Assembly: GCF_001425865.1 (NCBI RefSeq)
Contig: NZ_LMDS01000005.1
Location: 1,222,435-1,286,434 of the forward strand
Direction of reading: 5' to 3'
Origin: Rhizobacter sp. Root404
Lineage (GTDB): Bacteria; Pseudomonadota; Gammaproteobacteria; Burkholderiales; Burkholderiaceae_C
Length of the DNA: 64,000 nt
How positions within the stretch are numbered: position 1 is the first letter of the stretch; each line of letters begins with the position of its first letter. The position numbers and the translations under genes were made by a program. Below, one piece after another: positions 15,656 through 24,365 of the stretch. Below the pieces are notes generated by a model. The model searched no databases and was not told the DNA's origin. It saw only the letters and a list, made by a program, of their open reading frames with translations.

Positions 15656-17923
15656 ATGCAAAGCAATACGAAAACATCTCACGACCACGCGCATCGCGGC
15701 ACACATGTGATGCCGGACGGAACGGTGATGGGCGGCGCTCATCACGACCACAGCCATGCAGCTCACCTGCCGGCAGCGACGAAGCCCATGCCCAAGGGCG
15801 ACCAAAGCCAGGTCGAATACACCTGCCCGATGCATCCGCAGGTGCGACAGATGGGTCCGGGCAACTGCCCCATCTGTGGCATGACGCTCGAGCCGGTGCT
15901 GGCCACTGCCGACCAAGGCGAAAGCCCTGAGCTGCGCGACATGACCAAGCGCTTCTGGATTGGGACTGCGTTGACGGTCCCGGTCTTCGCGCTGGAGATG
16001 GGCGGTCACCTTTTCAACATTCACCACCTCATCGCTCAGCAGACGTCCAACTGGGTGCAGTTGCTGCTGGGAACAACCGTCGTGCTGTGGGCAGGTTGGC
16101 CGTTCTTCGTGCGTGCTGTGGCATCGGTCAAGAACCGAAGTTTGAACATGTTCTCGCTCATTGCCTTGGGCACGGGCGCGGCCTGGCTCTACAGCATCGT
16201 CGGAACAGTGGCGCCGCAGCTATTCCCTGCAAACCTGCGCATGGCCGATGGTGCCGTCGCCATCTACTTCGAGGCCGCCGCGGTCATCACGGTGCTCGTG
16301 CTGCTGGGCCAGGTGCTCGAACTTCGAGCACGCGAGAAGACGTCGGGAGCCATCAAGGCCCTTCTCGGCCTGGCGCCGAAGACGGCGGTCAAGGTGAAGG
16401 ACGACGGCGCTGACGAAACCGTTCAGGTCGATGCCATTCAGGTCAGCGACCTCCTGCGCGTGCGTCCCGGCGAGAAGGTGCCGGTCGACGGTGAACTCAC
16501 CGACGGCAAGGGCAACGTCGACGAGTCGATGGTCACCGGCGAACCCATTCCAGTCGCGAAGACCATTGGCTCCAAAGTGACCGCGGGAACGCTCAATCAG
16601 ACCGGGGGCTTCGTAATGCGCGCCGAGAAGGTCGGCGCGGACACCCTGCTCTCGCAAATCGTCCACATGGTGGCGGCGGCGCAGCGCAGCCGCGCGCCCA
16701 TTCAAAGGATGGCCGACCAGGTGGCCGGTTGGTTCGTGCCGGTCGTCATCCTGATTGCGGTTCTCACGTTCGTGGTGTGGCTGGTCTGGGGACCGTCGCC
16801 GGCATTCAGCTACGCGCTCATCACGGCGGTGGCCGTCCTCATCATTGCCTGTCCCTGTGCGCTCGGCCTAGCCACGCCGATGTCCATCATGGTCGGTGTC
16901 GGCAAGGGGGCTCAGCATGGCGTGCTGATTCGCGACGCCGAAGCGCTCGAGCGCATGGAGAAGGTCGACACGCTGGTGCTCGACAAGACCGGGACGTTGA
17001 CTGAAGGCCGGCCGAAGGTTGTACACATCGAACCAGGCCCAGGTTTCAGCAAGGACGACGTGCTGCAGAAGCTCGCGAGCGTGGAGCGGGCCAGCGAACA
17101 TCCTTTGGCCATGGCAATCGTCAACGCCGCGCAGGAGGGCAAGCTGAACCTGTCGGCCGTCACCGACTTCGACTCACCCGTTGGCAAGGGCGTGGTCGGC
17201 ACCGTCGACGGGCAGCGGGTCGTCTCCGGTAGCGCGAAGTTCCTGGCCGAGGAAGGCGTCGACTCGGCATCGCTGAACCAATCGGCGGAGGAGCAACGCG
17301 CCAAGGCAGCAACCGTCATCTTTGTCGGCGTCGACGGCAAGCTCGCCGGCTTCGTCGCCATCGCCGACCCCATCAAGGCCACGACGCCGCAGGCGCTTCA
17401 GGCATTGAAGGATGCGGGCATCCGCATCGTCATGCTGACGGGCGATGGAAAGACGACTGCCGAGGCAGTTGGCAAGCAGCTTGGCATCGACGAGGTCGTT
17501 GCCGAGGTGTTCCCTGAAGACAAGGTCGCGGTGGTGCAGCGATTGATGAAAGAGGGACGGGTCGTCGCCATGGGTGGTGATGGCGTCAACGATTCGCCGG
17601 CACTTGCAGCAGCCACGGTGGGCATCGCAATGGGCACTGGCACCGACGTTGCGATGGAAAGTGCAGGCATCACGCTGCTCAAGGGTGACCTCATGGGCAT
17701 CGTCCGAGCGAGGACCTTGTCGCAAGCGACGATGCGGAATATCCGCCAGAACCTCGCGCTAAGTTTCGTCTACAACGTGGCCGGCATCCCGCTCGCTGCC
17801 GGGGTGCTCTATCCGTTCTTCGGGCTCTTGCTGTCACCGGTCGTTGCAGCCGCGGCAATGGCGTTGTCGTCGGTCAGCGTGATTGGCAATGCACTTCGGC
17901 TTCGTGCGTTGAAGCTGCAGTAG
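15656..17923 (+). CDS. copA: Cu(I)-exporting P1B-1-type ATPase CopA
   Basis: 755-residue ATP-driven pump moving Cu(I) from cytosol to periplasm. The N-terminus is His-rich (HDHAHRGTH, HHDHSHAAH) and carries a heavy-metal-binding domain with CPMHPQ and CPICGM (about 54-80) instead of an HMA domain. Conserved parts: phosphatase loop TGEPIPV, transmembrane CPC (about 399-401), DKTGT with the phosphorylated Asp near 442, SEHPLAMA, and GDGVNDSPAL near 641. The helices after the hinge read NLALSFVYNVAGIP and MALSSVS, the P1B-1 signature for Cu(I). The ATG at 15656 is the first after the promoter, with GGAGAG upstream. Confidence 0.96.
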   Translation: MQSNTKTSHDHAHRGTHVMPDGTVMGGAHHDHSHAAHLPAATKPMPKGDQSQVEYTCPMHPQVRQMGPGNCPICGMTLEPVLATADQGESPELRDMTKRFWIGTALTVPVFALEMGGHLFNIHHLIAQQTSNWVQLLLGTTVVLWAGWPFFVRAVASVKNRSLNMFSLIALGTGAAWLYSIVGTVAPQLFPANLRMADGAVAIYFEAAAVITVLVLLGQVLELRAREKTSGAIKALLGLAPKTAVKVKDDGADETVQVDAIQVSDLLRVRPGEKVPVDGELTDGKGNVDESMVTGEPIPVAKTIGSKVTAGTLNQTGGFVMRAEKVGADTLLSQIVHMVAAAQRSRAPIQRMADQVAGWFVPVVILIAVLTFVVWLVWGPSPAFSYALITAVAVLIIACPCALGLATPMSIMVGVGKGAQHGVLIRDAEALERMEKVDTLVLDKTGTLTEGRPKVVHIEPGPGFSKDDVLQKLASVERASEHPLAMAIVNAAQEGKLNLSAVTDFDSPVGKGVVGTVDGQRVVSGSAKFLAEEGVDSASLNQSAEEQRAKAATVIFVGVDGKLAGFVAIADPIKATTPQALQALKDAGIRIVMLTGDGKTTAEAVGKQLGIDEVVAEVFPEDKVAVVQRLMKEGRVVAMGGDGVNDSPALAAATVGIAMGTGTDVAMESAGITLLKGDLMGIVRARTLSQATMRNIRQNLALSFVYNVAGIPLAAGVLYPFFGLLLSPVVAAAAMALSSVSVIGNALRLRALKLQ

Positions 17924-17925
17924 CC

Positions 17926-18399
17926 ATGATTCAGGGCCTCTGTCGTCGCGGTCTGGCGGAGTGGCTCATCGCCGCCTGCGGCGTCTGGCTCATGGGTCTG
18001 GGCCTGTACTTCATCTTCGTCCGCCCGGCACTGCTGCCGGAAGACGTGCGCTACATGGGCGCGGACCTGCAAGCCCTGCAGGCCGTCGCGCCGCACCTGG
18101 GCGACTGGCTGGGCAAGGTGTTCACCGTCATGGGTGGCTTCATGGCCGGAGCCGGCGTGCTTGTCGTCTACTTCGGTTGGACCGTGATGCCGTCGAGGCC
18201 CAGGGGTGCGACGCTGGTGCTGGCCTTGGTCGGAGCCCTGACGCTGGTGCTGATGAGCGCGGTGAACCTCGCGCTGCACTCTGATTTCAGGTGGTTGCTC
18301 GCACTGCAGCCGTTGGCATGGGCCGCTGCGCTGGTGCAGTACGAGTTGCAGGGCCGGAAGCGTTCCTTGCCAATACGGTCCGCTTCCCATTCGAAGTAA
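17926..18399 (+). CDS. Four-helix membrane protein downstream of copA
   Basis: 157-residue hydrophobic protein with four predicted membrane helices and a basic C-terminus. It starts 2 bases after the copA stop, so co-transcription is almost certain. I do not recognise the family. It has no metal-binding clusters, so its part in copper resistance is only suggested by position. Confidence 0.72.
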   Translation: MIQGLCRRGLAEWLIAACGVWLMGLGLYFIFVRPALLPEDVRYMGADLQALQAVAPHLGDWLGKVFTVMGGFMAGAGVLVVYFGWTVMPSRPRGATLVLALVGALTLVLMSAVNLALHSDFRWLLALQPLAWAAALVQYELQGRKRSLPIRSASHSK

Positions 18400-18442
18400 G
18401 CTCTGGGTGCGGAGCCCGTCCGGTCACGGGCTGGAGACGACC

Positions 18443-19087
18443 ATGTACCGTCTGACATCCAGCGCACGGAAGTTCGTTCTGGCGACCCATGTCACGTCCT
18501 CAGTCGCGTGGATGGGTGGCGTAGCCTGCTTCCTCGTTCTCGCCATTGCGGGCTTCACGAGCACCCAGACGCAGACAGTGCAGGCGGCATACCTCGCAAT
18601 GAGCCTCATTTGCTGGTTCGTCGTCATCCCGCTTAGCCTGGCTTCGCCGGCAACCGGCGTGATTCAGGCGCTGGGTACGCCCTGGGGCCTCACGAAACAC
18701 TACTGGGTTTTGGTGAAACTGCTCATCACCATCCCATGCTCGGCTGTGTTGCTCCTCCACATGCTGCCGACGACGCGGCTCGCCGCTGCTGCGGTCCAGG
18801 GAGGCCTCGTTGGAGAAGCAATGCAAGACTTGCGCGTGCAGCTCATTGCCGACTCGGCGGTGGCGCTGGGCGTACTGCTGCTGACGGTCGTGCTCGCGGT
18901 CTACAAGCCGCGAGGACTCACGGAGGCTGGTGCGATTGCTGCTGGTAAGCGGTCAGCTGATGAGCAAGCCCCGTACGCGCTCCCGACGTGGATGCTGTGG
19001 CTGCGGCGAATCGCCATTGCAGCGGCAGTTTCGTTCCTAGCTGCGCACCTTGCTGGCAAGGGCATTGGCGGGCACGGAATGCACTAG
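18443..19087 (+). CDS. Membrane protein, CopD/DUF2269-like
   Basis: 214-residue membrane protein with four to five helices. The N-terminal pattern KFVLATHVTSSVAWMGGVACF, an invariant-looking His followed by WMGG, and KHYWVLVKLLITIP resemble small CopD- or DUF2269-type proteins that may bind heme or copper in the membrane. The start at 18443 follows CTGGAG. It ends with GKGIGGHGMH. It is the last gene of the plus-strand copper unit. The family call is tentative. Confidence 0.72.
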   Translation: MYRLTSSARKFVLATHVTSSVAWMGGVACFLVLAIAGFTSTQTQTVQAAYLAMSLICWFVVIPLSLASPATGVIQALGTPWGLTKHYWVLVKLLITIPCSAVLLLHMLPTTRLAAAAVQGGLVGEAMQDLRVQLIADSAVALGVLLLTVVLAVYKPRGLTEAGAIAAGKRSADEQAPYALPTWMLWLRRIAIAAAVSFLAAHLAGKGIGGHGMH

Positions 19088-19428
19088 CGCTTCCGTCCAG
19101 GACCTCGGGTCAGTCGGCAGGATGGCCAGCACAGCCGTGCTGCTCCGCTGCGGACATGACAACCGCTGAGACCAGAACCGACAAGCTGATGTCAATTGAC
19201 AGGCGGCTGTCGGAATGCGTTAGTTGGATGCGTTGCGTTTCGGCTCCCTCGGCAGCAGCTGAGGTCCGTTGCGATTGGCGGGCTGGCCATGTTGCGTTTC
19301 CCCCGGCGGTATTCGACATCCAACTGTCAATTGGCAGAACCGTGTCAACTCCAGACAGAACAGCCAAGCCGCCGCCAGATGGCCTCGCGTTTGCTAGCCT
19401 ACGGTCCGGCCTGCCCATCCCGCGGCAG

Positions 19429-19590
19429 ATGACAGACGTCAACCCTCTCGACCAAGCGTACGCCGAACGCGTTCTGGCTGAAGCCGCCATTGCTGGTCTG
19501 CTGGACGTCTTGTCGGGGCGGGTCGTGTCCGAGGAGGAACTGGACCATCTGCTCGGCGTCACGGACTTTCCGGGTTCGAACGAGCCGTAG
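19429..19590 (+). CDS. Possible small protein or gene remnant
   Basis: 53-residue frame from an ATG. Its composition looks protein-like: acidic and amphipathic, with AYAERVLAEAAIAGLLDVLSG followed by VVSEEELDHLLGVTDFPG. There is no clear ribosome site beyond GGCAG and no recognised family. It may be a real small protein, or the end of a larger gene whose start is lost. It overlaps the start-less minus-strand fragment by 32 bases, so at most one is likely functional. Confidence 0.35.
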   Translation: MTDVNPLDQAYAERVLAEAAIAGLLDVLSGRVVSEEELDHLLGVTDFPGSNEP

Positions 19591-19780
19591 ACGAAGGTCC
19601 AAAGGCAACGCCGAGAAACTGACTCGCTCCTGTCGGAAAGTGTTGGAACGCACCCGACTGCTTGTGCACCAGCAACGCGTAGTTCGCGCCCTTGGTCTTG
19701 GTGCTTGCCGCTCGGGCATCGACGTATTCGACGAACTGGGAGGCTGAATCTTCTCCGCAACGCCAGGCGCGACAACCTCT
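19559..19780 (-). pseudogene. 3' fragment of an unidentified gene
   Basis: A 73-codon frame open from a stop at 19781-19783 to TGA at 19561-19559, without a usable start codon. The predicted peptide is unusually protein-like for a chance frame (SQFVEYVDARAASTKTKGA then NYALLVHKQSGAFQHFP and ASQFLGVAFGP). It is therefore probably the tail of a gene truncated by recombination. The family is not recognised. Confidence 0.35.
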
Positions 19781-19818
19781 TCAGTCTAGCGCTCGGGCTC
19801 GCAAAGCGTGAGGCAGGC

Positions 19819-20271
19819 TCATGTCGAGTGGACGGAGCGGAGGTGTCCCTTTGCCCGCTTGGACTCCGGGGGGTTTTGTGCGGCGCGGGTCATTCCCGAG
19901 AGGATGCCGCACTTGTCAGCGGATTGCGATACGCCACAGCGCGCACGGAGTTCCTTGAGTTGTTTCTCCAGCGCTCGCAGCTCACGGATGCGCGTCGACA
20001 CATGCCCGATGTGTTCGTCCAGAAGCGCGTCGACGTCGCCGCAGTCTTCAGCTGGCGCGTCCTTGAACCGCAGCAACACCCGAACCTCGTCAAGAGACAT
20101 GTCGAGCCCGCGGCAGAACCGGACAAACAGAAGTCGCTCCTTGTGCGAAGCGTCGTAGACCCGAAAGTTGCCCTGCGTACGCGCAGGCGCAGGCAGCAAG
20201 CCCTCCCGCTCGTAGTAGCGGATGGTCTCGATGGGGGTGGACGACTCGACGGCAAGCTCGCCAATTTTCAT
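19819..20271 (-). CDS. cadR: Cd(II)/Pb(II)-responsive MerR-family regulator CadR
   Basis: 150-residue MerR-family activator. The N-terminal DNA-binding part reads MKIGELAVESSTPIETIRYY and contains EREGLLPAPARTQGNFRVY, typical of the CadR/PbrR branch. Candidate metal ligands are Cys77, Cys112 and Cys121; the well-studied CadR uses Cys77, Cys112 and Cys119. A basic tail follows residue 128. It diverges from the P-type ATPase gene around a promoter with MerR spacing, which it should activate in response to Cd, Pb or Zn. PbrR is an equally fair name. Confidence 0.93.
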   Translation of the reverse strand: MKIGELAVESSTPIETIRYYEREGLLPAPARTQGNFRVYDASHKERLLFVRFCRGLDMSLDEVRVLLRFKDAPAEDCGDVDALLDEHIGHVSTRIRELRALEKQLKELRARCGVSQSADKCGILSGMTRAAQNPPESKRAKGHLRSVHST

Positions 20272-20308
20272 GGAATCTCCACGGTGACAGGGTCATGAGT
20301 GTAGGCAC

Positions 20309-20339
20309 TTGACTCTGTAGTAGCTACAGGTATTCAAAT
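20309..20339 (+). promoter_or_regulatory. CadR/PbrR operator and promoter for the Cd/Pb/Zn ATPase
   Basis: TTGACT (20309-20314) and TCAAAT (20334-20339) are 19 bases apart. The spacer contains the inverted repeat CTGTAG - TAG - CTACAG (20315-20329). The pattern follows the known promoters of pbrA, cadA and zntA. It starts 26 bases before the ATPase ATG. Confidence 0.87.
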
Positions 20340-20364
20340 ACCCACAGCACTCGAACAAGTACCC

Positions 20365-22647
20365 ATGCCAAACACCCAGAAGGCCCTTGCCGGGCACCAA
20401 CACGACGCCCATGACCACGGGCACGAACACGCGCATCCGCTCAATCCCGCCGTGGCATCGACGGACAGTTGTTGTGCTTCGACCTCGTGTGGCTCTTCGG
20501 TTTCAGTGAAGGAGCTGCAGGCCACCCTGCCCGCTTCCACCGGAGCACTCCAACTCCGGGTCCCGTCCATGGACTGCCCAGCGGAAGAGGGCCAAATTCG
20601 CGCCGCTCTTGAAGGCATCGCGACCATACGCCGCCTGAGTTTCGACTTGCCCGGCCGAGCACTTGCGGTCGAGGCGCCCCCTGCGGCCTGGCCCGACATC
20701 ATTGGCGCTATCAATGCTGCAGGTTTCAAGACGGAGACCCTTTCTGCGCCGGTGACGCCCGAAGAAGGGGCTCGCGCACAGCGAGCAGAGTTCCTGCGTC
20801 TGGTCGGAGCGTTGGTGGTTGCGGTGCTTGCCGAGCTCATCAACTTCTTCGCTCCGGAAACGACGGTTTGGAATGCTGTCGGGATGGGCGTCGCTGCGGG
20901 AGCAATTGCACTCGCGGGCACGTCCGTGTTCCGCAAGGGCGTCTCTGCGCTGCTGCGAGGTCAGCTCAACATCAATGCGCTGATGTCGGTCGCGGTCGCC
21001 GGCGCCTTCGTCATCGGCCAATGGCCCGAGGCCGCAATGGTGATGGCGTTGTACTCATTGGCAGAGCTCATTGAAGCCCGAGCCGTCGACCGTGCACGCA
21101 ACGCTATCAGTGGCCTGCTCGCACTGTCGCCGCAGGAGGCGGAGGTCTTGCAGGCCGATGGCACCTGGGCGACGGTCCAGGCCACAAGCGTCGCAGTCAG
21201 TGCCATTGTTCGCGTGCGCCCGGGTGAGCGCCTGGCGCTCGACGGACGGGTGAAGACCGGCCAAGGCGCCATCGACCAATCGCCCGTGACCGGCGAGAGC
21301 GTCCCCGTCGACAAAGGCCCTGGAGACGAGGTCTTCGCAGGCACCATCAACCAGAACGGTTCGCTCGAGTTCGAGGTCACGGCACCGGCCAGTGACACCG
21401 TGCTCGCCCGCATCATCCACGCGGTCGAGGAAGCGCAAGGCAAACGTGCTCCGACCCAGCGCCTGGTCGACCGCTTCGCCGCCGTCTACACACCAGCGGT
21501 CTTCGTGCTGGCGCTGGCCGTCGCGGTCGGCGCGCCGCTGCTCTTTGGTTGGGCCTGGATGGCCGCCATCTACAAGGCGCTGGTTTTGCTGGTCATCGCC
21601 TGCCCGTGTGCTCTCGTCATCTCGACCCCGGTCACGGTCGTCAGCGGTCTGGCTGCAGCCGCGCGACGCGGCACTCTCATCAAGGGCGGCGTCTACCTCG
21701 AAGAGGCCCGCAAGCTAAAGACCATCGCGATGGACAAGACCGGGACCATCACCGAGGGCAAGCCCAAGCTGGTTGCTCAGGTCGTTCTGACCGATGCTGT
21801 ACCTGAAGCCATGGTCCTGCGCATCGCGCACAGTCTTGCTGCGCGCTCTGACCATCCGGTGTCCAAAGCCATTGCGGCCGGGCTGGATGGCGAAGCGTTG
21901 GTGGTGGAGCGCTTCGCTGCCGAGCTTGGCCGCGGAGTCCAAGGCGCCATCGACGGGCACGACTACGTCCTCGGAAACCATCGCTGGATTGAAGACCGCA
22001 AGCAGTGCTCCGCCGACCTTGAAGCGCGAATGCAGGAGCATGAAGTTCTGGGGCGCACCATCACCGTTCTGGCGAACTCGCAAGGGGTGCTTGCGCTGTT
22101 CGCCGTGGCAGACACTGCCAAGGCCTCGTCGAAGGACGCGGTCGCTGAGTTGCTCCGAATGGGCGTCGCCTCCGTGATGCTGACCGGTGACAACGAGGCA
22201 ACGGCCAAGGCGATTGCAGCCCAGGTTGGCATCACTGACGTCCGCGCGAATTTGCTGCCGCAGGGCAAGGTCGAGGCTATCAAGGCCCTTGCCGCTTCCG
22301 GGCAGGCGGTTGGCATGGTCGGCGATGGCTTGAATGATGCGCCGGCACTCTCAACGGCCAACGTGTCCATTGCCATGGGTGGTGCCGGAACAGACACCGC
22401 GATGGAAGCGGCCGACGTGCTCATCATGAACGATGACCTCCGTCGCGTGCCCGAGACCATCCGACTGTCCAAGCGCGTGTACGCCGTTCTCTGGCAGAAC
22501 ATCGCGCTGGCGCTCGGCATCAAAGCCGTCTTCCTCACGCTCGCCATCTTCGGCAACGCCACGATGTGGATGGCCGTGTTCGCCGACATGGGCGCCAGTT
22601 TGCTGGTGGTCTTCAACGGCCTTCGGCTGCTGCGAAAAGCGGCCTGA
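20365..22647 (+). CDS. cadA: Zn(II)/Cd(II)/Pb(II)-exporting P1B-2-type ATPase
   Basis: 760-residue metal pump exporting divalent soft metals to the periplasm. The N-terminus has a His stretch (HQHDAHDHGHEHAH) and a Cys cluster (DSCCASTSCG), then one HMA domain with the MDCPAEE loop (about 70-77) typical of Zn/Cd/Pb pumps. Conserved parts: TGESVPV, membrane CPC (about 413-415) in ACPCALVISTPV, DKTGT near 456, SDHPVSKAI and GDGLNDAPAL. The C-terminal half carries the GIKAVFLTLAIFG helix with the Lys of the P1B-2 class. CadR should control it. PbrA is an alternative name; metal preference cannot be read from the sequence. Confidence 0.94.
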   Translation: MPNTQKALAGHQHDAHDHGHEHAHPLNPAVASTDSCCASTSCGSSVSVKELQATLPASTGALQLRVPSMDCPAEEGQIRAALEGIATIRRLSFDLPGRALAVEAPPAAWPDIIGAINAAGFKTETLSAPVTPEEGARAQRAEFLRLVGALVVAVLAELINFFAPETTVWNAVGMGVAAGAIALAGTSVFRKGVSALLRGQLNINALMSVAVAGAFVIGQWPEAAMVMALYSLAELIEARAVDRARNAISGLLALSPQEAEVLQADGTWATVQATSVAVSAIVRVRPGERLALDGRVKTGQGAIDQSPVTGESVPVDKGPGDEVFAGTINQNGSLEFEVTAPASDTVLARIIHAVEEAQGKRAPTQRLVDRFAAVYTPAVFVLALAVAVGAPLLFGWAWMAAIYKALVLLVIACPCALVISTPVTVVSGLAAAARRGTLIKGGVYLEEARKLKTIAMDKTGTITEGKPKLVAQVVLTDAVPEAMVLRIAHSLAARSDHPVSKAIAAGLDGEALVVERFAAELGRGVQGAIDGHDYVLGNHRWIEDRKQCSADLEARMQEHEVLGRTITVLANSQGVLALFAVADTAKASSKDAVAELLRMGVASVMLTGDNEATAKAIAAQVGITDVRANLLPQGKVEAIKALAASGQAVGMVGDGLNDAPALSTANVSIAMGGAGTDTAMEAADVLIMNDDLRRVPETIRLSKRVYAVLWQNIALALGIKAVFLTLAIFGNATMWMAVFADMGASLLVVFNGLRLLRKAA

Positions 22648-22701
22648 AGAGGCGCCCTCTCCCGAGACCTCCGCGTAAACCCGCATCTATACTGCCGACC
22701 G

Positions 22702-23049
22702 ATGCTCCGCACGTTCCTCATCTTCGTTGCCATGTTGTTGCCGCTCCAGTTCGCCTGGTCAGCGGCTTCGGCGTATTGCCAGCACGAAACCACCGAACAG
22801 CAGAGCAAGCACTTCGGCCACCACTTCCACGCTCACAAGGGCGAGGTGAAGAAGGCTTCCGACAGCAAGCTGATGGCGGACTCCGACTGCGCGTCGTGCC
22901 ATGCCAGTGCCTCGGCTGCAATTCCGACCCAGCTCGACGGGTGCGACTTCGAAGCCACGTCGCTATCGGCACAGGTCGTGGCCTCGCCACCTTTTTCATC
23001 GGCGCTCGCTCGAGCGCCCGACCGCCCTCAGTGGCTTCGTCTCGTCTGA
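22702..23049 (+). CDS. czcI: CzcI-like exported small protein
   Basis: 115-residue protein with a signal peptide (MLRTFLIFVAMLLPLQFAWSA) followed by AYCQHE, then HFGHHFHAHKGE and DCASCHASA. This matches the layout of CzcI, the small exported protein that leads the czcICBA operon in Cupriavidus and is thought to modulate its expression. It is first in a czcI-czcC-czcB-czcA-czcD unit here, 54 bases after the ATPase gene. Confidence 0.82.
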   Translation: MLRTFLIFVAMLLPLQFAWSAASAYCQHETTEQQSKHFGHHFHAHKGEVKKASDSKLMADSDCASCHASASAAIPTQLDGCDFEATSLSAQVVASPPFSSALARAPDRPQWLRLV

Positions 23050-23123
23050 CCGGCGAGACGTTCAAACAACTCCAACTGTCCTGACGTTTCGCCGAATCCC
23101 TGGTTTCAACCTTGTGAGATTCG

Positions 23124-24347
23124 ATGCGAAAACACGTGCTGCCGCTCGGGCTGGCGGCGATATTGCTCAGCCCTTTCTTCCTCTCTTCGGCGCAGGCCCA
23201 GCCCACGTCGGTCCTTACCCTCGAACAAGCCCAGGCGCTCGCCGCCTCCAAGAGCTTCACCGTCATCGCAGCACAGCGCGAGGTTGATGCCAATGACGGG
23301 GCTGTTCGCCAAGCAGGTGCCTGGCGAAATCCCGAGCTGAACGCCTCGGTCGAGGACACGCAGCGAGCAACCCGCACGACCACGGCAACGGTCGACTTCC
23401 CCATCGAGCTCGGCGGAAAGCGTGCCGCTCGTGTCAGCGCTGCCGACAGGGGGCGTGAATTGGCACAAGCCGAACTCAGCAACGTTCGAGGCGGCCTGCG
23501 CGCCGATGTCGTCCGCGCCTTCTTCAGCGTCCTCGTCGCTCAGGAACGGGTCGCGCTCACCTCCAATTCCGCTGACCTGGCGGCTCGCGGCGCCGACGCC
23601 ATCGGTAAGCGGGTGACCGCTGGGAAGGTGTCGCCCGTGGACGAGACTCGCGCTCGGGTCGACCAAGCCAACGCGCAGTTGGAAGCAGCCGAGGCGACGG
23701 CCGAATTGCAAGGCGCCAGGCAGACGCTTGCCGCGCTCTGGGGCGACCCCGAGCCACAGTTCGGTGCCGTGCAAGGCGACATCGAATTGATGCCCACTAG
23801 AGCACCTGCCTCCGAACTCGCACGGGAGCTCGACGCTTCGCCGGGACTGCTGACAAGTCGCATCGAGGTGGACCGGCGCCGAGCGCTTGTCGATGTCGAA
23901 CGCAGCAAAGGCGTACCCGACCTGACCGTGAGCGTCGGCGCGAAGCGCGACAACGAACTCGGCCGCACGCAAGCCATCGTCGGCATTTCCATACCGTTGC
24001 CGTTCTTCGACCGGAACCAAGGCGCGACCTACGAAGCCCTGAAGCGGGCCGAGAAGGCCAATGACGAGCACCAGGCCGCACGCATCCGCGTCCTCACCGA
24101 GTTGCAACAGGCGTCGAGCCAACTGAATGTCGCCAGCGCTTCAGCACGGACGCTGAAGTCGACCGTACTACCTGCAGCGCAGCAGGCGTACGACGCCGCC
24201 ACCAGAGGCTTCGAGGCGGGCAAGTTCGGCTTTCTCGATGTCATCGACGCCCAGCGCTCCCTTCTCCAGGCCCGCGCGCGCTATCTGACCGCGCTGTCGA
24301 CCTCCAATCAGGCCGCCACGGCCATCGACCGCTTGCTCGGTCGGTAA
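23124..24347 (+). CDS. czcC: CzcC outer membrane channel
   Basis: 407-residue TolC-family outer-membrane protein for Co/Zn/Cd efflux, with a signal peptide ending SSAQAQP. The two halves each show the OEP repeat (LTLEQAQALAASKSF and LLTSRIEVDRRRALVDV). The second half ends in GFEAGKFGFLDVIDAQRSLL, typical of CzcC/CusC. Works with CzcB and CzcA encoded directly downstream (gap 18 bases). Confidence 0.93.
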   Translation: MRKHVLPLGLAAILLSPFFLSSAQAQPTSVLTLEQAQALAASKSFTVIAAQREVDANDGAVRQAGAWRNPELNASVEDTQRATRTTTATVDFPIELGGKRAARVSAADRGRELAQAELSNVRGGLRADVVRAFFSVLVAQERVALTSNSADLAARGADAIGKRVTAGKVSPVDETRARVDQANAQLEAAEATAELQGARQTLAALWGDPEPQFGAVQGDIELMPTRAPASELARELDASPGLLTSRIEVDRRRALVDVERSKGVPDLTVSVGAKRDNELGRTQAIVGISIPLPFFDRNQGATYEALKRAEKANDEHQAARIRVLTELQQASSQLNVASASARTLKSTVLPAAQQAYDAATRGFEAGKFGFLDVIDAQRSLLQARARYLTALSTSNQAATAIDRLLGR

Positions 24348-24365
24348 TCGAACACACCACACATC

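Larger units (their letters stand above)
19088..19818. other. Intergenic debris region between copper and cadmium blocks
   Basis: Over 700 bases with no intact recognisable gene. It holds the palindrome TGTCAATTGACA near 19191 and a related TGTCAATTGGCA near 19325, a short plausible plus-strand frame (19429-19590), and an open but start-less minus-strand frame that reads like a protein end (19559-19780). Longer frames here have poor composition. It looks like a junction left by rearrangement. Confidence 0.55.

Noticed and set aside
19110..19775. A 221-codon minus-strand frame
   Set aside because: Ser/Arg-rich, no domain, and another frame on the same strand is more protein-like; treated as chance.
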